Made by a program: the position numbers and the translations under genes. From JAYZBC01 sp036339375 (lineage in GTDB: Bacteria; Pseudomonadota; Alphaproteobacteria; MPNO01; UBA2964), in contig JAYZBC010000075.1 of the NCBI GenBank assembly GCA_036339375.1, forward strand, positions 19,634 through 83,633: a DNA stretch of 64,000 nucleotides. The letters run 5' to 3'. This document shows, one piece after another, positions 8,556 through 17,862 of the stretch. Below the pieces are notes generated by a model, which was not told where the DNA came from, made no database searches, and saw only the letters and a program-made list of their open reading frames with translations. Every line of letters starts with the position of its first letter. Position 1 is the first letter of the stretch.

Positions 8556-9440
8556 ATGAAAAATCGAGTAACCCTTGCTTCCGGAGTTTCGGAATTTGTT
8601 TCCAAATACGAGGCATTTATCATAGATTTATGGGGTGTTATACACGATGGGGTATCCCTTTATTCTGGCGTCATCGATTGTTTGCAAAAAATTTCTGATA
8701 CTGGAAAACCCTACTTAATGTTGACGAATGCTCCAAGGAGGGCTGTGGCTGTCGCTAAATCAATGGAACTTATGGGCATGCCTAAAACGTTAAAGCATCC
8801 CATAATTTCATCAGGTGAAGCGACAAGGTTGGGATTGGAAGAGAGAAGGGATCCCTGGTTCGAAGGTGTAGGAAAGGCATTTTTGCATATTGGGCCCGAA
8901 CGGGATGATGGGTTGTTCGAAAATATAGACATGTATAGGGTCCCCAGTGTGGAGCAGGCAGACTTGATTGTTAACACTGGACCATGGGGAGATAATGAAA
9001 CTGTTACCGATTACGAAAATATATTGCAGCAGGGTGCGGTTAAAGGCATAAAAATGGTTTGTGCTAATCCCGACTTAGAAGTCATTCGGGGCGGTAGTCG
9101 AATTATTTGTGCGGGTGCCCTGGCTAAAAGGTATGAGCAAATGGGTGGAGATGTACTCTATTATGGTAAACCACACAAACCGATTTATGATATTTGTTTG
9201 TATCAGCTTGGTAGTCCCAATTTGGAAAAAGTTTTAGCTATCGGAGATTCACTGGCTACTGACATTTCTGGAGCGGTCGGTGTTGGCATAGATTCCATAT
9301 TGGTGGTAGGTGGAATACATGGCGAAGAATTCATGGAACAAAATGCAAAAGGTAAGGATGCTATAGAAAGACGTATAACGTCAGTTTGTGCTCGAGCCGG
9401 GAAGTTTCCCATCGCGGCAATAAATTCATTCAATTGGTAA
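8556..9440 (+). CDS. HAD-family hydrolase, class IIA-like (TIGR01459 type)
   Basis: 294-residue haloacid-dehalogenase phosphatase of the NagD-like group. Motif I is IIDLWGVIHDG (nucleophile in DLWGV), motif II is the MLTNAPR threonine, and motifs III/IV are in YYGKPHKPIYD and AIGDSLATDISGAVGVGID. Related class IIA enzymes remove phosphate from small metabolites (nucleotides, glycolytic by-products); the substrate of this subgroup is not established. It is flanked by AT-rich intergenic DNA on both sides and appears to be transcribed alone. Confidence 0.85.
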   Translation: MKNRVTLASGVSEFVSKYEAFIIDLWGVIHDGVSLYSGVIDCLQKISDTGKPYLMLTNAPRRAVAVAKSMELMGMPKTLKHPIISSGEATRLGLEERRDPWFEGVGKAFLHIGPERDDGLFENIDMYRVPSVEQADLIVNTGPWGDNETVTDYENILQQGAVKGIKMVCANPDLEVIRGGSRIICAGALAKRYEQMGGDVLYYGKPHKPIYDICLYQLGSPNLEKVLAIGDSLATDISGAVGVGIDSILVVGGIHGEEFMEQNAKGKDAIERRITSVCARAGKFPIAAINSFNW

Positions 9441-9727
9441 CTTTTTTAAAAATCAAAAATGCAGAAGCTATCTAAATTCACTGTTGTTTTAAAAATTAGA
9501 AATCTTTCGTCTAAGTTTTTGGCCCTATTCATGCCAAACCAAACATCCCTGCTGTTGAAATAAAATTTCACCTATTACTTATTTAGGATAAAGCCCAATT
9601 AAAAATTACTTTTTATTTTATTTCTTTTTGCAGATAGGTACATAGTTTCGTTGGCTTTTGTTGTTAGAATTGAAAGCCTGCATTTTTAGAATAATGCCTT
9701 TGAAGGTTTGGTGATCGGATAAACAGC

Positions 9728-10891
9728 TTGCCGGCTTTGTTACTGACAATTTTTATTGATACTGTGGGCTTTGGTATTGTCTTACCATTGTTACCTTATT
9801 TTGCGGAACAATTTAGTGCCACTCCTCTCCAAGTAACGTTGCTTGCAACCATTTACTCATTTTCTCAGTTTCTTTTTGCGCCAATCTGGGGCCGAATGAG
9901 CGATAAACTTGGACGTCGTCCAATAATTTTATGTACCCTTTGTGGCATGTTTTTAGGGTATATTCTCCTCACATTTGCGAACTCACTCCTTTCCTTGTTC
10001 CTAGCTCGAGCCTTTACAGGTTTAATGGCAGCGAATGCTGGAGTGGTACAAGCGTTTATTGCAGATATAACCACAAATTTTGACCGGGCGGGTGCAATGG
10101 CCAAAGTAGGGGCTGCCCATGGTTTAGGTTTTATTTTTGGGCCCGTAATTGGTGGTATTTTTGCTGGACCGGATCCCCTTAATCCAAATTTACACCTACC
10201 ATTTTTGATTGCGGCTGTTTTATCAGTGTTAGCTTTTGGCATAGCTATTTTTAAAGTCAAGGAAACGAGAGGGAATGAAATTCGGGCAAGAGCCTCAAAA
10301 AACCAACGCTCATTTCTAAGAGTTTTTAATGAAGCAATCAAAGTGCCACAATTGATTTGGTTACTTATTGTGATCACCTTGACACCTTTTGTGTTTTCCG
10401 GAATCGAGACCACTTTTGTTATGTGGTCAGAACGCGCGTTTGGGTGGGGGCCTCAACAAAATGGCGAAATTTACGCTTTTATGGGGCTTACAGCAGCCGC
10501 TACCCAATGGTTTTTGGTAGGGCGTTTAACACGAAAGTTTGGTGAACATAAATTAATCTTTTTAGGAGCGATTTTGATTTGCACTGGTTCTGCAATGATT
10601 CCATTTACGCTGGGTACGATTAGTTTGTGCATCGCTTTTGGTTTTATAGTTTTTGGGGTTAGCATTAATAACCCTTCTCTTTCTAGTCTAGTTTCCAAGT
10701 TTGCGGATGTAGATGAACGTGGGAGTTTATTGGGCATTGCTCATTCTTGTTCAGCTATGGCCCGAATCACAGGGCCAGCATGGGCTGGGTTTGCTTTCGG
10801 CCTTTTTGGTCGTGATTGGCCCTTTTTCTCCGGGGCACTGGTTATGGTACTAATGTTTTTTTTGGCATTTCTCATAAAACCAAAAAAATAG
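9728..10891 (+). CDS. MFS transporter, TetA/multidrug-efflux-like
   Basis: About 387 residues with 12 predicted membrane helices. Helix 1 is LLLTIFIDTVGFGIVLPLLPYFAE and the loop 2-3 signature is GRMSDKLGRRP, both typical of the TetA/drug:H+ antiporter branch; a central basic loop separates the halves. Probably a proton-coupled exporter; the substrate is unknown and resistance should not be assumed. The start is uncertain: the frame opens at 9704 with no ATG or GTG before the first helix, so TTG at 9728 is the only standard choice, and it lacks a good ribosome site. Confidence 0.85.
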   Translation: MPALLLTIFIDTVGFGIVLPLLPYFAEQFSATPLQVTLLATIYSFSQFLFAPIWGRMSDKLGRRPIILCTLCGMFLGYILLTFANSLLSLFLARAFTGLMAANAGVVQAFIADITTNFDRAGAMAKVGAAHGLGFIFGPVIGGIFAGPDPLNPNLHLPFLIAAVLSVLAFGIAIFKVKETRGNEIRARASKNQRSFLRVFNEAIKVPQLIWLLIVITLTPFVFSGIETTFVMWSERAFGWGPQQNGEIYAFMGLTAAATQWFLVGRLTRKFGEHKLIFLGAILICTGSAMIPFTLGTISLCIAFGFIVFGVSINNPSLSSLVSKFADVDERGSLLGIAHSCSAMARITGPAWAGFAFGLFGRDWPFFSGALVMVLMFFLAFLIKPKK

Positions 10892-10931
10892 TGATCTTTT
10901 CGTTATCTAATGGTTAAATGAACAATTTTCC

Positions 10932-10960
10932 TTGACGTTCTGATGATAGGTAATTATGAA
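10932..10960 (+). promoter_or_regulatory. Candidate sigma70 promoter of rpmB
   Basis: TTGACG (10932-10937), 17-base spacer, TATGAA (10955-10960), about 50 bases before rpmB. A second TATAAT-like box lies nearer the gene but has no matching -35. Confidence 0.45.
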
Positions 10961-11012
10961 AATGCGGGGTTTTATGAGTATTTATAATATTTTCTAGGTT
11001 TGGAATTTTAAT

Positions 11013-11300
11013 ATGTCACGACGCTGTAGTATCACAGGTAAAGGTGTTTTGGCGGGCAATAATGTCAGTCATGCACATAATAAAACGCGCCGGCGGTTCT
11101 TGCCGAACGTGCAACATACCTCAATGCATTCTGAGGCACTTGGTCAGTCCGTTAGACTTAAACTATCTACTCGTGCAATTAGAACGATTGAAAAGAACGG
11201 GGGTCTTGACGCCTATTTACAATCTACCCCCAACAAAAAATTAACAGAGGAAGGCCAGCTGCTGAAACGCCGCATTCAAAAGGCTATTTTAACTTCTTAA
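11013..11300 (+). CDS. rpmB: 50S ribosomal protein L28
   Basis: 95-residue large-subunit protein. It begins MSRRCSITGKGVLAGNNVSHAHNKTRRRFLPN, the standard L28 opening including the GNNVSHA segment, and has the longer C-terminal extension (ending RRIQKAILTS) seen in Alphaproteobacteria. It stands as a single gene; the partner L33 gene often found with L28 elsewhere is not here. Confidence 0.97.
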   Translation: MSRRCSITGKGVLAGNNVSHAHNKTRRRFLPNVQHTSMHSEALGQSVRLKLSTRAIRTIEKNGGLDAYLQSTPNKKLTEEGQLLKRRIQKAILTS

Positions 11301-11315
11301 TCAAAATTTAACTAC

Positions 11316-11342
11316 AGGTTAGGGTTGGTTTTACCCAAACTG
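11316..11342. terminator. Bidirectional hairpin between rpmB and the J-domain gene
   Basis: CAG(g)TT(a)GGGT - loop - ACCC(a)AACTG, an interrupted 9-bp stem in the gap between two convergent genes. T-rich sequence follows it on the plus strand (TTTTTT at 11345-11350). A reasonable shared terminator, though the stem has bulges. Confidence 0.5.
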
Positions 11343-11352
11343 AAATTTTTTG

Positions 11353-11949
11353 TTAAAAAGTCTCGTTAGCTATAAGGGCGGAATATGCTCTATTGATCAG
11401 CTTTAACTTTTCTTCAGCCTTTTTGTCTCCCCCATTGGTATCTGGGTGATAACGTTTTACAAGAATTTTGTATTGATTTTTGATAATACTTTTAGTTACG
11501 GGTGGATTTAAATTCAGTACGGCAAGGGCTTCCATATTTAAAGATCCGGGGTGTGGGTAATGGCCTTTGTTCGAGAATTTAGAACGATTGTTTAATTTAT
11601 CCCAGTTATTTTCACTAAATTTTTGAAAACTTTGTGAAATCGTATCACTAACGGTGTTAAATTTTTTTAAACCTTGACTGCCTAAAGGCCAAGTTGGGCG
11701 TTCCCAAGTTGTATCGGCGCGAATTTGTTTTTCTATTTCTGGACTTGACATACCCGCGTAGAAATTCCAATGGGAATTATAGTGACGAACATGATCTTTG
11801 CAGAACCAATAATAGTTTTTGAGATCATCTCTCGACTTTGGTGCACGGAATTTTCCAGATTTGTTGCATTCCAGCGCATCACAGATGCGATTAGCCGTAT
11901 CCGCACCTTGGATACCTAATATTTCCAAAACTTTATTATTTTTTTTCAC
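11353..11949 (-). CDS. J-domain (DnaJ-like) protein
   Basis: 198 residues. The last ~60 form a J-domain with the diagnostic HPD tripeptide in VKRYHPDTNGG and the helix III/IV segment EEKLKLINRAYSAL. The N-terminal ~130 residues contain cysteines (CDALECN, FCKDH) and the region FRAPKSRDDLKNYYWFC, as in the conserved alphaproteobacterial DnaJ-domain proteins that carry the J-domain at the C-terminus. It should stimulate a DnaK-type ATPase; the client is unknown. It is on the same strand as DUF2889 and CorC but separated from DUF2889 by 55 bases. Confidence 0.88.
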   Translation of the reverse strand: MKKNNKVLEILGIQGADTANRICDALECNKSGKFRAPKSRDDLKNYYWFCKDHVRHYNSHWNFYAGMSSPEIEKQIRADTTWERPTWPLGSQGLKKFNTVSDTISQSFQKFSENNWDKLNNRSKFSNKGHYPHPGSLNMEALAVLNLNPPVTKSIIKNQYKILVKRYHPDTNGGDKKAEEKLKLINRAYSALIANETF

Positions 11950-12004
11950 ACTTCAACTATGCTCAGTGGAGATGCAGTTTACAAGAGATTAAAAGGGTAA
12001 AAAT

Positions 12005-12568
12005 CTATGGTACATTTTCTGAATTGATGTTTTTTAGCCCTGTATATAATTGTGGCCATCGTTCTTTAACTATTTCACTGTCACTGGCCATAGCATGGCA
12101 TGTATTTATCTGGTATGGCCCATTATCAGTTAAATTTGTATTAGCTTCTCTTTTTACAGTCTTAAAACCTAATGTTCCAATTGGACGCAGCAAATCAACC
12201 AGATGGACACAACCTAAAACCCCTCCAAAAAGCCCGCGAATACGGCGGTTCCAGCCTGGCCCGATTGTTTCACCTATTAAATTTTGAAACACCTTTTCAA
12301 CAACAGGACAAATTGCATATGGCGTTTCATCCATTGAGACTTCTACCGCTGTGATTTTAATTTTTGAATTGAGGGTTAGGCGTAAGTGCATGTCATGAAT
12401 TGGATGGCCTTTTTTAATTATTCCTCGAAATGTATTTTCGACTGGGTATTCTGCGGCATCTACTAAATGACCTTCAATATCCCATTGATTGTCTAGACGT
12501 CGGAAACTTGTGACACGGATGTTACGGGTATGTATGGGTTTTCGGTTTGATGGTCGACTAAGAGGCAT
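12005..12568 (-). CDS. DUF2889 family protein
   Basis: 187-residue cytoplasmic protein of a widespread proteobacterial family of unknown biochemical role. The family pattern is visible: an N-terminal RNIRVTSFRRLDNQWDIEGHLVDA strand region, DMHLRLTLN, and the conserved RRIRGLFGGVLGCVHLVDLL core near residue 110, with a conserved CVHL. It follows CorC by 18 bases on the same strand, so the two are probably co-transcribed. Members often sit beside aromatic-catabolism or CoA genes, but nothing here fixes a function. Confidence 0.8.
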   Translation of the reverse strand: MPLSRPSNRKPIHTRNIRVTSFRRLDNQWDIEGHLVDAAEYPVENTFRGIIKKGHPIHDMHLRLTLNSKIKITAVEVSMDETPYAICPVVEKVFQNLIGETIGPGWNRRIRGLFGGVLGCVHLVDLLRPIGTLGFKTVKREANTNLTDNGPYQINTCHAMASDSEIVKERWPQLYTGLKNINSENVP

Positions 12569-12586
12569 TTGTTGGCTCTTTTTGTT

Positions 12587-13876
12587 TTAATGTAATTCTG
12601 CTTCATCTACTAAGGGTGGGGGGGTGACCTTAATTAACTCCAACCGATTATTAAGTCGGCTTATCACCTCAAACCTAAAACCTTTGAAAGAAAAGATTTG
12701 GCCCTTTTCCGGAATAATACGACAAATTTGGATAACAAAACCAGCAATTGTTGCAGCTTCATCGTCGGGAAGCTGCCACTCAAATCGACGGTTTAAATCT
12801 CTAATTGTAACGCGGCCATTGACTAGGTATGTGCCGTTGTTTTGTGATCTGACGCCGACCGGAACCATGTCGTGTTCATCCACAATTTCTCCAACAATTT
12901 CTTCTAATATATCTTCGAGAGTTACTACCCCCATTAAAGACCCATATTCATCAACCACTAATGCGAAATGCTCATGTCGCTGACGGAAGGCTTGCAATTG
13001 GGCTATTAAAGAAGTTGATTCGGGTATGAACCATGGTGTTGTTGCAACTGTATCAATATTTATTGAACTTAAATCTTGTCGGTTTGCGTGCACTTGTCTG
13101 AGTAACGCCTTTGCGTGGGCTACGCCAATTATATTGTCTGGATTTCCTCTCCAAAGCGGAATCCTTGTATACGGGCTCTTGACTGCCAGGTTTACAATTT
13201 CACTGGTAGGTAAATCAGCGTCAATCATTAATATATCTTGTCGATGATGCATAACTTCTCCAACATCGACTTCAGCTAAATCTAAAATTGATCTCAGCAT
13301 CACACGTTCTTGCTGGATTGTAGGTTCTTTTCCTTGGTGCAATTCAATTGCCCCTCGAAGCGTTTCTTGTGCAGATAAAATTAGGTCATTGTCGCCTAAT
13401 TTGATCCTTAAAGTTTGCAACGTAAAACGAATTAAAATATTAATGGTCTGTGTGATAGGCGATAAAATTGCAACCACCCAACGGAAAATTGGTGCGACTG
13501 TTAAAGCAACCCGGTCTGGGTTGTAAAATGCGTACGTTTTGGGCATAACCTCGCCGAAAATCAAAACCAAAATAGTCATTGCTATAGTGGCGTATATGAC
13601 TCCTGTTTCACCAAAGGCCCCAATTAAAAGGCTTGTTGCTAAAGCTGACGCTAAAATATTAACTAAGTTGTTGCCTAATAAAATTGCTCCCAGCATCTTT
13701 TCACGTTGTGACATTAAATGCGCAAATACAGCGGCCCGTTTATTTCCCTTTTTTTTGAGCAAATGCATGCGTGGTTCTGAAGCAGCAGTGAGTGCAGTTT
13801 CAGACCCCGAAAAAATAGCGGAAAGCAACAATAGGATAGAAATACCGCCAATGGTTGCTAAAGTATCAGTTTCCAT
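12587..13876 (-). CDS. HlyC/CorC-family DUF21-CBS transporter protein
   Basis: 429 residues in the usual three parts: a DUF21 membrane domain (about residues 1-190, starting with a helix ATIGGISILLLLSAIFSGSETAL), a CBS-domain pair (about 200-320), and a C-terminal CorC/HlyC domain (about 340-420, beginning after VVDEYGSLMGVVTLEDILEEIVGEI). This family is linked to Mg2+/Co2+ efflux; the hemolysin name is historical. Order aroK-aroB-CorC on one strand is common in Alphaproteobacteria, and the gap to aroB (61 bases) allows co-transcription. Confidence 0.88.
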   Translation of the reverse strand: METDTLATIGGISILLLLSAIFSGSETALTAASEPRMHLLKKKGNKRAAVFAHLMSQREKMLGAILLGNNLVNILASALATSLLIGAFGETGVIYATIAMTILVLIFGEVMPKTYAFYNPDRVALTVAPIFRWVVAILSPITQTINILIRFTLQTLRIKLGDNDLILSAQETLRGAIELHQGKEPTIQQERVMLRSILDLAEVDVGEVMHHRQDILMIDADLPTSEIVNLAVKSPYTRIPLWRGNPDNIIGVAHAKALLRQVHANRQDLSSINIDTVATTPWFIPESTSLIAQLQAFRQRHEHFALVVDEYGSLMGVVTLEDILEEIVGEIVDEHDMVPVGVRSQNNGTYLVNGRVTIRDLNRRFEWQLPDDEAATIAGFVIQICRIIPEKGQIFSFKGFRFEVISRLNNRLELIKVTPPPLVDEAELH

Positions 13877-13937
13877 GTGGTGAATCCTTTTAACAACAAA
13901 TCGATGGAGGACTGTTTTTTTCTAAAAATGTTATAAT

Positions 13938-15053
13938 TCATTTTGTTGCAGCCTCTTTTAAAAAAGACTTTAGCTCAGAAATAGGGACATTTTTCTCTAC
14001 AAATACTTCCCCAATTTTCCGAGCGAGAACTAACATTAATTGTTTGTTTTTGACTTTTTTGTCACGAAACATTCTTTCAAGCAAAGAAATACTACAAACT
14101 TGGTGATCAGCAATAGTTTTAATATCAGTGGGTAGCCCAATTGAACTCAAATGTGAACGCACTCGTTCTACCTCTGAGGATAGGCATAGACCCATTCGTG
14201 CCGAAAAATCGTAGGCCATCACCATCCCTATTGCCACCGCTTCTCCGTGTAGAAGTTGGGAACCAAAGTTTAGCTCACCTTCCAGGGCGTGTGCAAAAGT
14301 GTGACCAAGGTTTAAAAGAGCTCTTTTACCCTTTTCATGCTCGTCCTCTGCGACTATTGCAGCTTTAATTTGGCAGCTTTTTACAATGGCGTCTCTTTGA
14401 AGTTTTTCATCGCCCTTAATTATGGAAGGACCATTAAGTTCTAACCATTCAAAAAATTCGGCATTTCCCAATAAACCATATTTCACTATTTCCGCGTAAC
14501 CTGCCAACAATTCGCGCTTTGGTAGCGTTTTTAAAACAAACGTATCTGAAAGGACTAGCTTTGGTTGATAAAAACTACCTACTAAATTCTTCCCATGTGC
14601 TATATTTATACCAGTTTTTCCACCTACCGAACTATCAACCTGTGCCAAAAGAGTGGTCGGAATTTGGATAAAATTTATGCCTCGCAAAATTACGCTAGCG
14701 GCAAAACCTGTTATGTCGCCCACAACACCGCCTCCTAACGCAAGGAGTGTTGTTTCACGTTCAATACCAATGCTAATAACTGATTGAACTAATTCCTTTA
14801 GAACATCGAAGTTTTTGGTGGTTTCACCAGACTCTAATTGTATCACCTTAAAACTAATTTTTTCATTGGCAAGTGAATTTGAGAGACTTTCGAGGTGTAA
14901 CTTTCCCACGTTATTATCAGTTATTACAATCACCGGCTGATGTGAAATCATGGGAACAATAAATTCAGCTGCTTTATAAATTAAACTTGGGCCGACAATT
15001 ATTTTATAGCTCCGTGCACCCAAGCTAATGGTGACGGTTTCAAAATTTTCCAT
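13938..15053 (-). CDS. aroB: 3-dehydroquinate synthase
   Basis: Second step of the shikimate pathway: DAHP to 3-dehydroquinate, using NAD+ and Zn2+. Seen in the 371 residues: LALGGGVVGDITGFAASV (NAD binding), QIPTTLLAQVDSSVGGKTGIN (substrate loop), NLGHTFAHALE and LHGEAVAIGM (zinc histidines). Its ATG shares one base with the aroK stop (TAATG), so translation is coupled to shikimate kinase. Confidence 0.96.
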   Translation of the reverse strand: MENFETVTISLGARSYKIIVGPSLIYKAAEFIVPMISHQPVIVITDNNVGKLHLESLSNSLANEKISFKVIQLESGETTKNFDVLKELVQSVISIGIERETTLLALGGGVVGDITGFAASVILRGINFIQIPTTLLAQVDSSVGGKTGINIAHGKNLVGSFYQPKLVLSDTFVLKTLPKRELLAGYAEIVKYGLLGNAEFFEWLELNGPSIIKGDEKLQRDAIVKSCQIKAAIVAEDEHEKGKRALLNLGHTFAHALEGELNFGSQLLHGEAVAIGMVMAYDFSARMGLCLSSEVERVRSHLSSIGLPTDIKTIADHQVCSISLLERMFRDKKVKNKQLMLVLARKIGEVFVEKNVPISELKSFLKEAATK

Positions 15054-15616
15054 TAATCTGCTCCGGGAGAATTATGTTTGGATTTAAATGTAAAATTTTT
15101 TAGTCCTCTGATTGCATCCTCCACTGTAATGTCCGGTGATGTCCGCCCACTATTAATAATAATGTCAGCTTGTGCATAAAATGGATGGCGCTCTTTAATA
15201 AGTTTTCTAAGTGTTTCACGCTGGTTAACATTATTTAATAATGGTCGATGACTTCTGCGGGCGACACGTTGCAATAAAATTTCTAAGTCGGCTTTTAACC
15301 ATAAGGAAATAGCCAATTTCGAAATTTGAAGTCTAGTTTCTTCGTCCATAAAGGCTCCTCCCCCTGTAGCTAAAATATGGGCAGGGCCAACCAATAAACG
15401 GGAAATCACGCGTTTTTCCCCCTCCCGAAAAGAGGCTTCTCCGTAACGAGTAAAAATTTCGGAAATTGAACAACCAGCCGCTTCTTCAATTTCGTTATCA
15501 GCGTCAACAAAATCAATATTCAAACGTGTTGCTAATTTTTGCCCTACAATTGTTTTGCCAGCACCCATCAAACCAACAAGGACAATTGTTTTAGAAATTT
15601 TTAAATGCTCTTTCAC
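15053..15616 (-). CDS. aroK: Shikimate kinase
   Basis: Phosphorylates shikimate with ATP. The P-loop is GLMGAGKTIVGQKLA at residues 15-29; FVDADNEIEEAAG binds shikimate and Mg, FREGEKRVISRLL and LATGGGAF are the other family marks, and the arginine-rich lid is RVARRSHRPLL. 187 residues, slightly longer than the E. coli protein at the C-terminus. It overlaps aroB by one base and is divergent from the 15834 small ORF; both promoters must lie in the 217-base AT-rich gap. Confidence 0.95.
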   Translation of the reverse strand: MKEHLKISKTIVLVGLMGAGKTIVGQKLATRLNIDFVDADNEIEEAAGCSISEIFTRYGEASFREGEKRVISRLLVGPAHILATGGGAFMDEETRLQISKLAISLWLKADLEILLQRVARRSHRPLLNNVNQRETLRKLIKERHPFYAQADIIINSGRTSPDITVEDAIRGLKNFTFKSKHNSPGAD

Positions 15617-15833
15617 CCTAATTCGACCTTAGAAAAATCTATAAATTGGTATTTTTGTTTAATTAAATAGAATGTCAAAATTTTGACATAGTTAGTTATA
15701 ATATGTTTTCCGTTGTGGAAATATATGCTTGTTTGTGGTTTATGTCCCGAGGAATTGTGTGCAATTTTGTCTTTAGAGTTGTAAACAAAACCCGCCAATT
15801 TTAATGTTTTCAATTTAATTGACTAAAAAGAAT

Positions 15834-15977
15834 ATGAAATTTCGAACGTTAATTATAAGTATAGCAGTTTTGTCCAGTCTGGTTGTTGGCCTTTGTGTAA
15901 TTGTTGCTTTGTGGAATATTCCTTTACCTTCCGTTACTGTTGATAAGATTATTTCTAATGAACGTTTCTTTAAATAG
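15834..15977 (+). CDS. 47-residue single-pass membrane protein (possible)
   Basis: An ATG at 15834 opens a 47-codon frame: MKFRT, then about 20 hydrophobic residues (LIISIAVLSSLVVGLCVIVA), then LWNIPLPSVTVDKII and a short charged tail. Arg then hydrophobic helix fits a membrane anchor. Its last 20 bases overlap the start of the next gene at 15958, an arrangement that suggests translational coupling. I do not recognise the family. No strong ribosome site is visible (AAAAAGAAT precedes). Confidence 0.5.
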   Translation: MKFRTLIISIAVLSSLVVGLCVIVALWNIPLPSVTVDKIISNERFFK

Positions 15978-17826
15978 GCTTTTTCTTATTGCTTTGCCGG
16001 CAATGTTATATGCTGTGCCGTTATTTCCAGCGTTTGCTTCTGATTATGCCTCAACACAAATTGATAGAGGAATATTGCAGGTTGTGGACTTGAAGGAGCA
16101 GTTAAAATCGGGACCGTTAATGCTCGGCCCAAAGAAAAAAATTTTGAAAGCTCCTAAAAATTTAAGGAAAAGTTTTAAAAAGGAAACCAAAGCAAAAAGA
16201 CCAAAAATTTCTCCATATAATGAGCAAAACAGTCCAGTGGCAATTGAACTGTTAAAAGAATTAGGCACAGATTCTGTTGGTATCATAGACGATGCTTCGG
16301 GAGGGCTCGGATCTGAAATGTGGAAAGGCGTTAGCAGACGTCTTGTAACAAAATTATTAACACGTTTGCCCACAAAAGTGAGGTCTCCAACAATGCGTGG
16401 GTTATTGCGCCGTCTATTGTTGACACAAGCTATAACACCTGAAGGAAATGAAAAAAAGCCAGATTTGTTAAAGTTACGCGTAGCCACGCTTTTCTCCGGG
16501 GGTGACGTAACTTCTGCGCTCGCTCTGATTGCGGGCGCACCTGTTTCTCCGGATGACGAATTTATTTTACATACCTCTGTGGAAAGTCGGCTGCATCTAA
16601 ATGATACTTCTGGTGCTTGTAACCTTATTCGAAACGTTGGTGAGAAATTTAAAAAAGATTACTGGCAGCAAGCAATAGCGTTTTGCTTGGCAATGGATGA
16701 AAAAATTGACCAAGCAATATTGTTTTCCGAGGTTTTAGCAGAGCGTTCAGAAAATATACATCCCTCGTTTTTTGCGGCGATGGAAAGTTTGTCAGGGGCA
16801 ACTCCCCCACCAATTACAAGTCTGAAAAATCCCTCAGCTTTACAACTCGCTTTGATGAGGGCTGCGGGTTTAAATTTACCGATTGATGTAACAACCAACG
16901 CATCTTTACCCGCACTTCGCACTATTGCTGTCAGTCCTAATGCCTCTATCAGTCTCCGGTTAAGCGCAGCAGAAACAGCAGCAGAATTAGGCTTGATCAA
17001 TGCAAAAACTTTAAATGAAATATATATGGCAGTTAGCTTCGAAAATAAAATCTACGATCTAGAAGTTTTGCAGAATTCTATTAAAAATGATGAAATATTG
17101 TGGGATGCTAAAGGGCGTGCAAGACTTATTCAAGCGGCTAACAATTTTGAGGTCCCTGCAGCCAAAGCGGAAGTAATAAAAACAGCTTTGGAGTTTGCTA
17201 AAACAAAGGGAAACTGGTTGGTTACTGCAATCGGTAATGCTCCCATAATTTCATCAATTGTACCTTCCGCAGATCTTACATGGTTTTCAGGCTACGCCGC
17301 TCGTGCATTATTTACTGCTGGAAAACCCGGTGTCGCTCGCAAATGGTTAAATATTGTTATTAAAAATGATCAGATTGAAGAAGAAAAATCTGCGCTCTGG
17401 GCACTCTTGACATTAGACTCTCATCAAACGAGTTCTCCAATAGGTTTAAAAGGGTTCAATCAATGGTGGAACTTAAAAACTAGCACAAGAATTAAATCTT
17501 TTAATCATTTGCAATCCCTATTTAGCTTACTTTACGCCCTAGAAGTTTCTATCCCGTCAGACCTTTGGCCTATCGTAATGAAAAATATAAACCCGCGCAC
17601 AGGCGTAATGCCAAATGTTATCACTCGCAACCTTTTAGAAAGTTTAGCTCAGGCTGGAAGTAAGGGGAGCACGGTGGCAATGGCTATAATTGTACTTGGG
17701 GAACAGGGACCTGTCTTAGCAAATTTTTCAGCTGTTGAATTAGTAGTTAAGGCATTGAATACAGTTGGATTAAAGAAAGAAGCCCGACTTGTGGCCTTGG
17801 AAGCAGCGGTTGCTGCAGGGCTTTGA
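15958..17826 (+). CDS. Conserved secreted helical protein of unknown function
   Basis: About 622 residues from ATG 15958; the open frame reaches 15901 but that part overlaps the upstream small ORF. The N-terminus is a signal peptide: N-terminal Arg, hydrophobic LFLIALPAMLYAVPLF, and a likely signal-peptidase site after PAFA. A Lys-rich stretch follows (residues ~50-85), then long Ala/Leu-rich helical sequence consistent with a TPR/HEAT-like solenoid. Conserved proteins of this kind occur upstream of xerD near aroK in Rhodospirillaceae, sometimes misnamed antifreeze-related. Its role is unknown; a periplasmic scaffold is a guess. Confidence 0.6.
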   Translation: MNVSLNRLFLIALPAMLYAVPLFPAFASDYASTQIDRGILQVVDLKEQLKSGPLMLGPKKKILKAPKNLRKSFKKETKAKRPKISPYNEQNSPVAIELLKELGTDSVGIIDDASGGLGSEMWKGVSRRLVTKLLTRLPTKVRSPTMRGLLRRLLLTQAITPEGNEKKPDLLKLRVATLFSGGDVTSALALIAGAPVSPDDEFILHTSVESRLHLNDTSGACNLIRNVGEKFKKDYWQQAIAFCLAMDEKIDQAILFSEVLAERSENIHPSFFAAMESLSGATPPPITSLKNPSALQLALMRAAGLNLPIDVTTNASLPALRTIAVSPNASISLRLSAAETAAELGLINAKTLNEIYMAVSFENKIYDLEVLQNSIKNDEILWDAKGRARLIQAANNFEVPAAKAEVIKTALEFAKTKGNWLVTAIGNAPIISSIVPSADLTWFSGYAARALFTAGKPGVARKWLNIVIKNDQIEEEKSALWALLTLDSHQTSSPIGLKGFNQWWNLKTSTRIKSFNHLQSLFSLLYALEVSIPSDLWPIVMKNINPRTGVMPNVITRNLLESLAQAGSKGSTVAMAIIVLGEQGPVLANFSAVELVVKALNTVGLKKEARLVALEAAVAAGL

Positions 17827-17862
17827 TAAACTGAAACCGAATTGTGTGAGTGACAAAAATTT

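Noticed and set aside
15613..15813. 66-codon minus-strand frame upstream of aroK
   Set aside because: It overlaps the aroK start, has no ribosome site or family pattern, and sits in the divergent AT-rich promoter gap.
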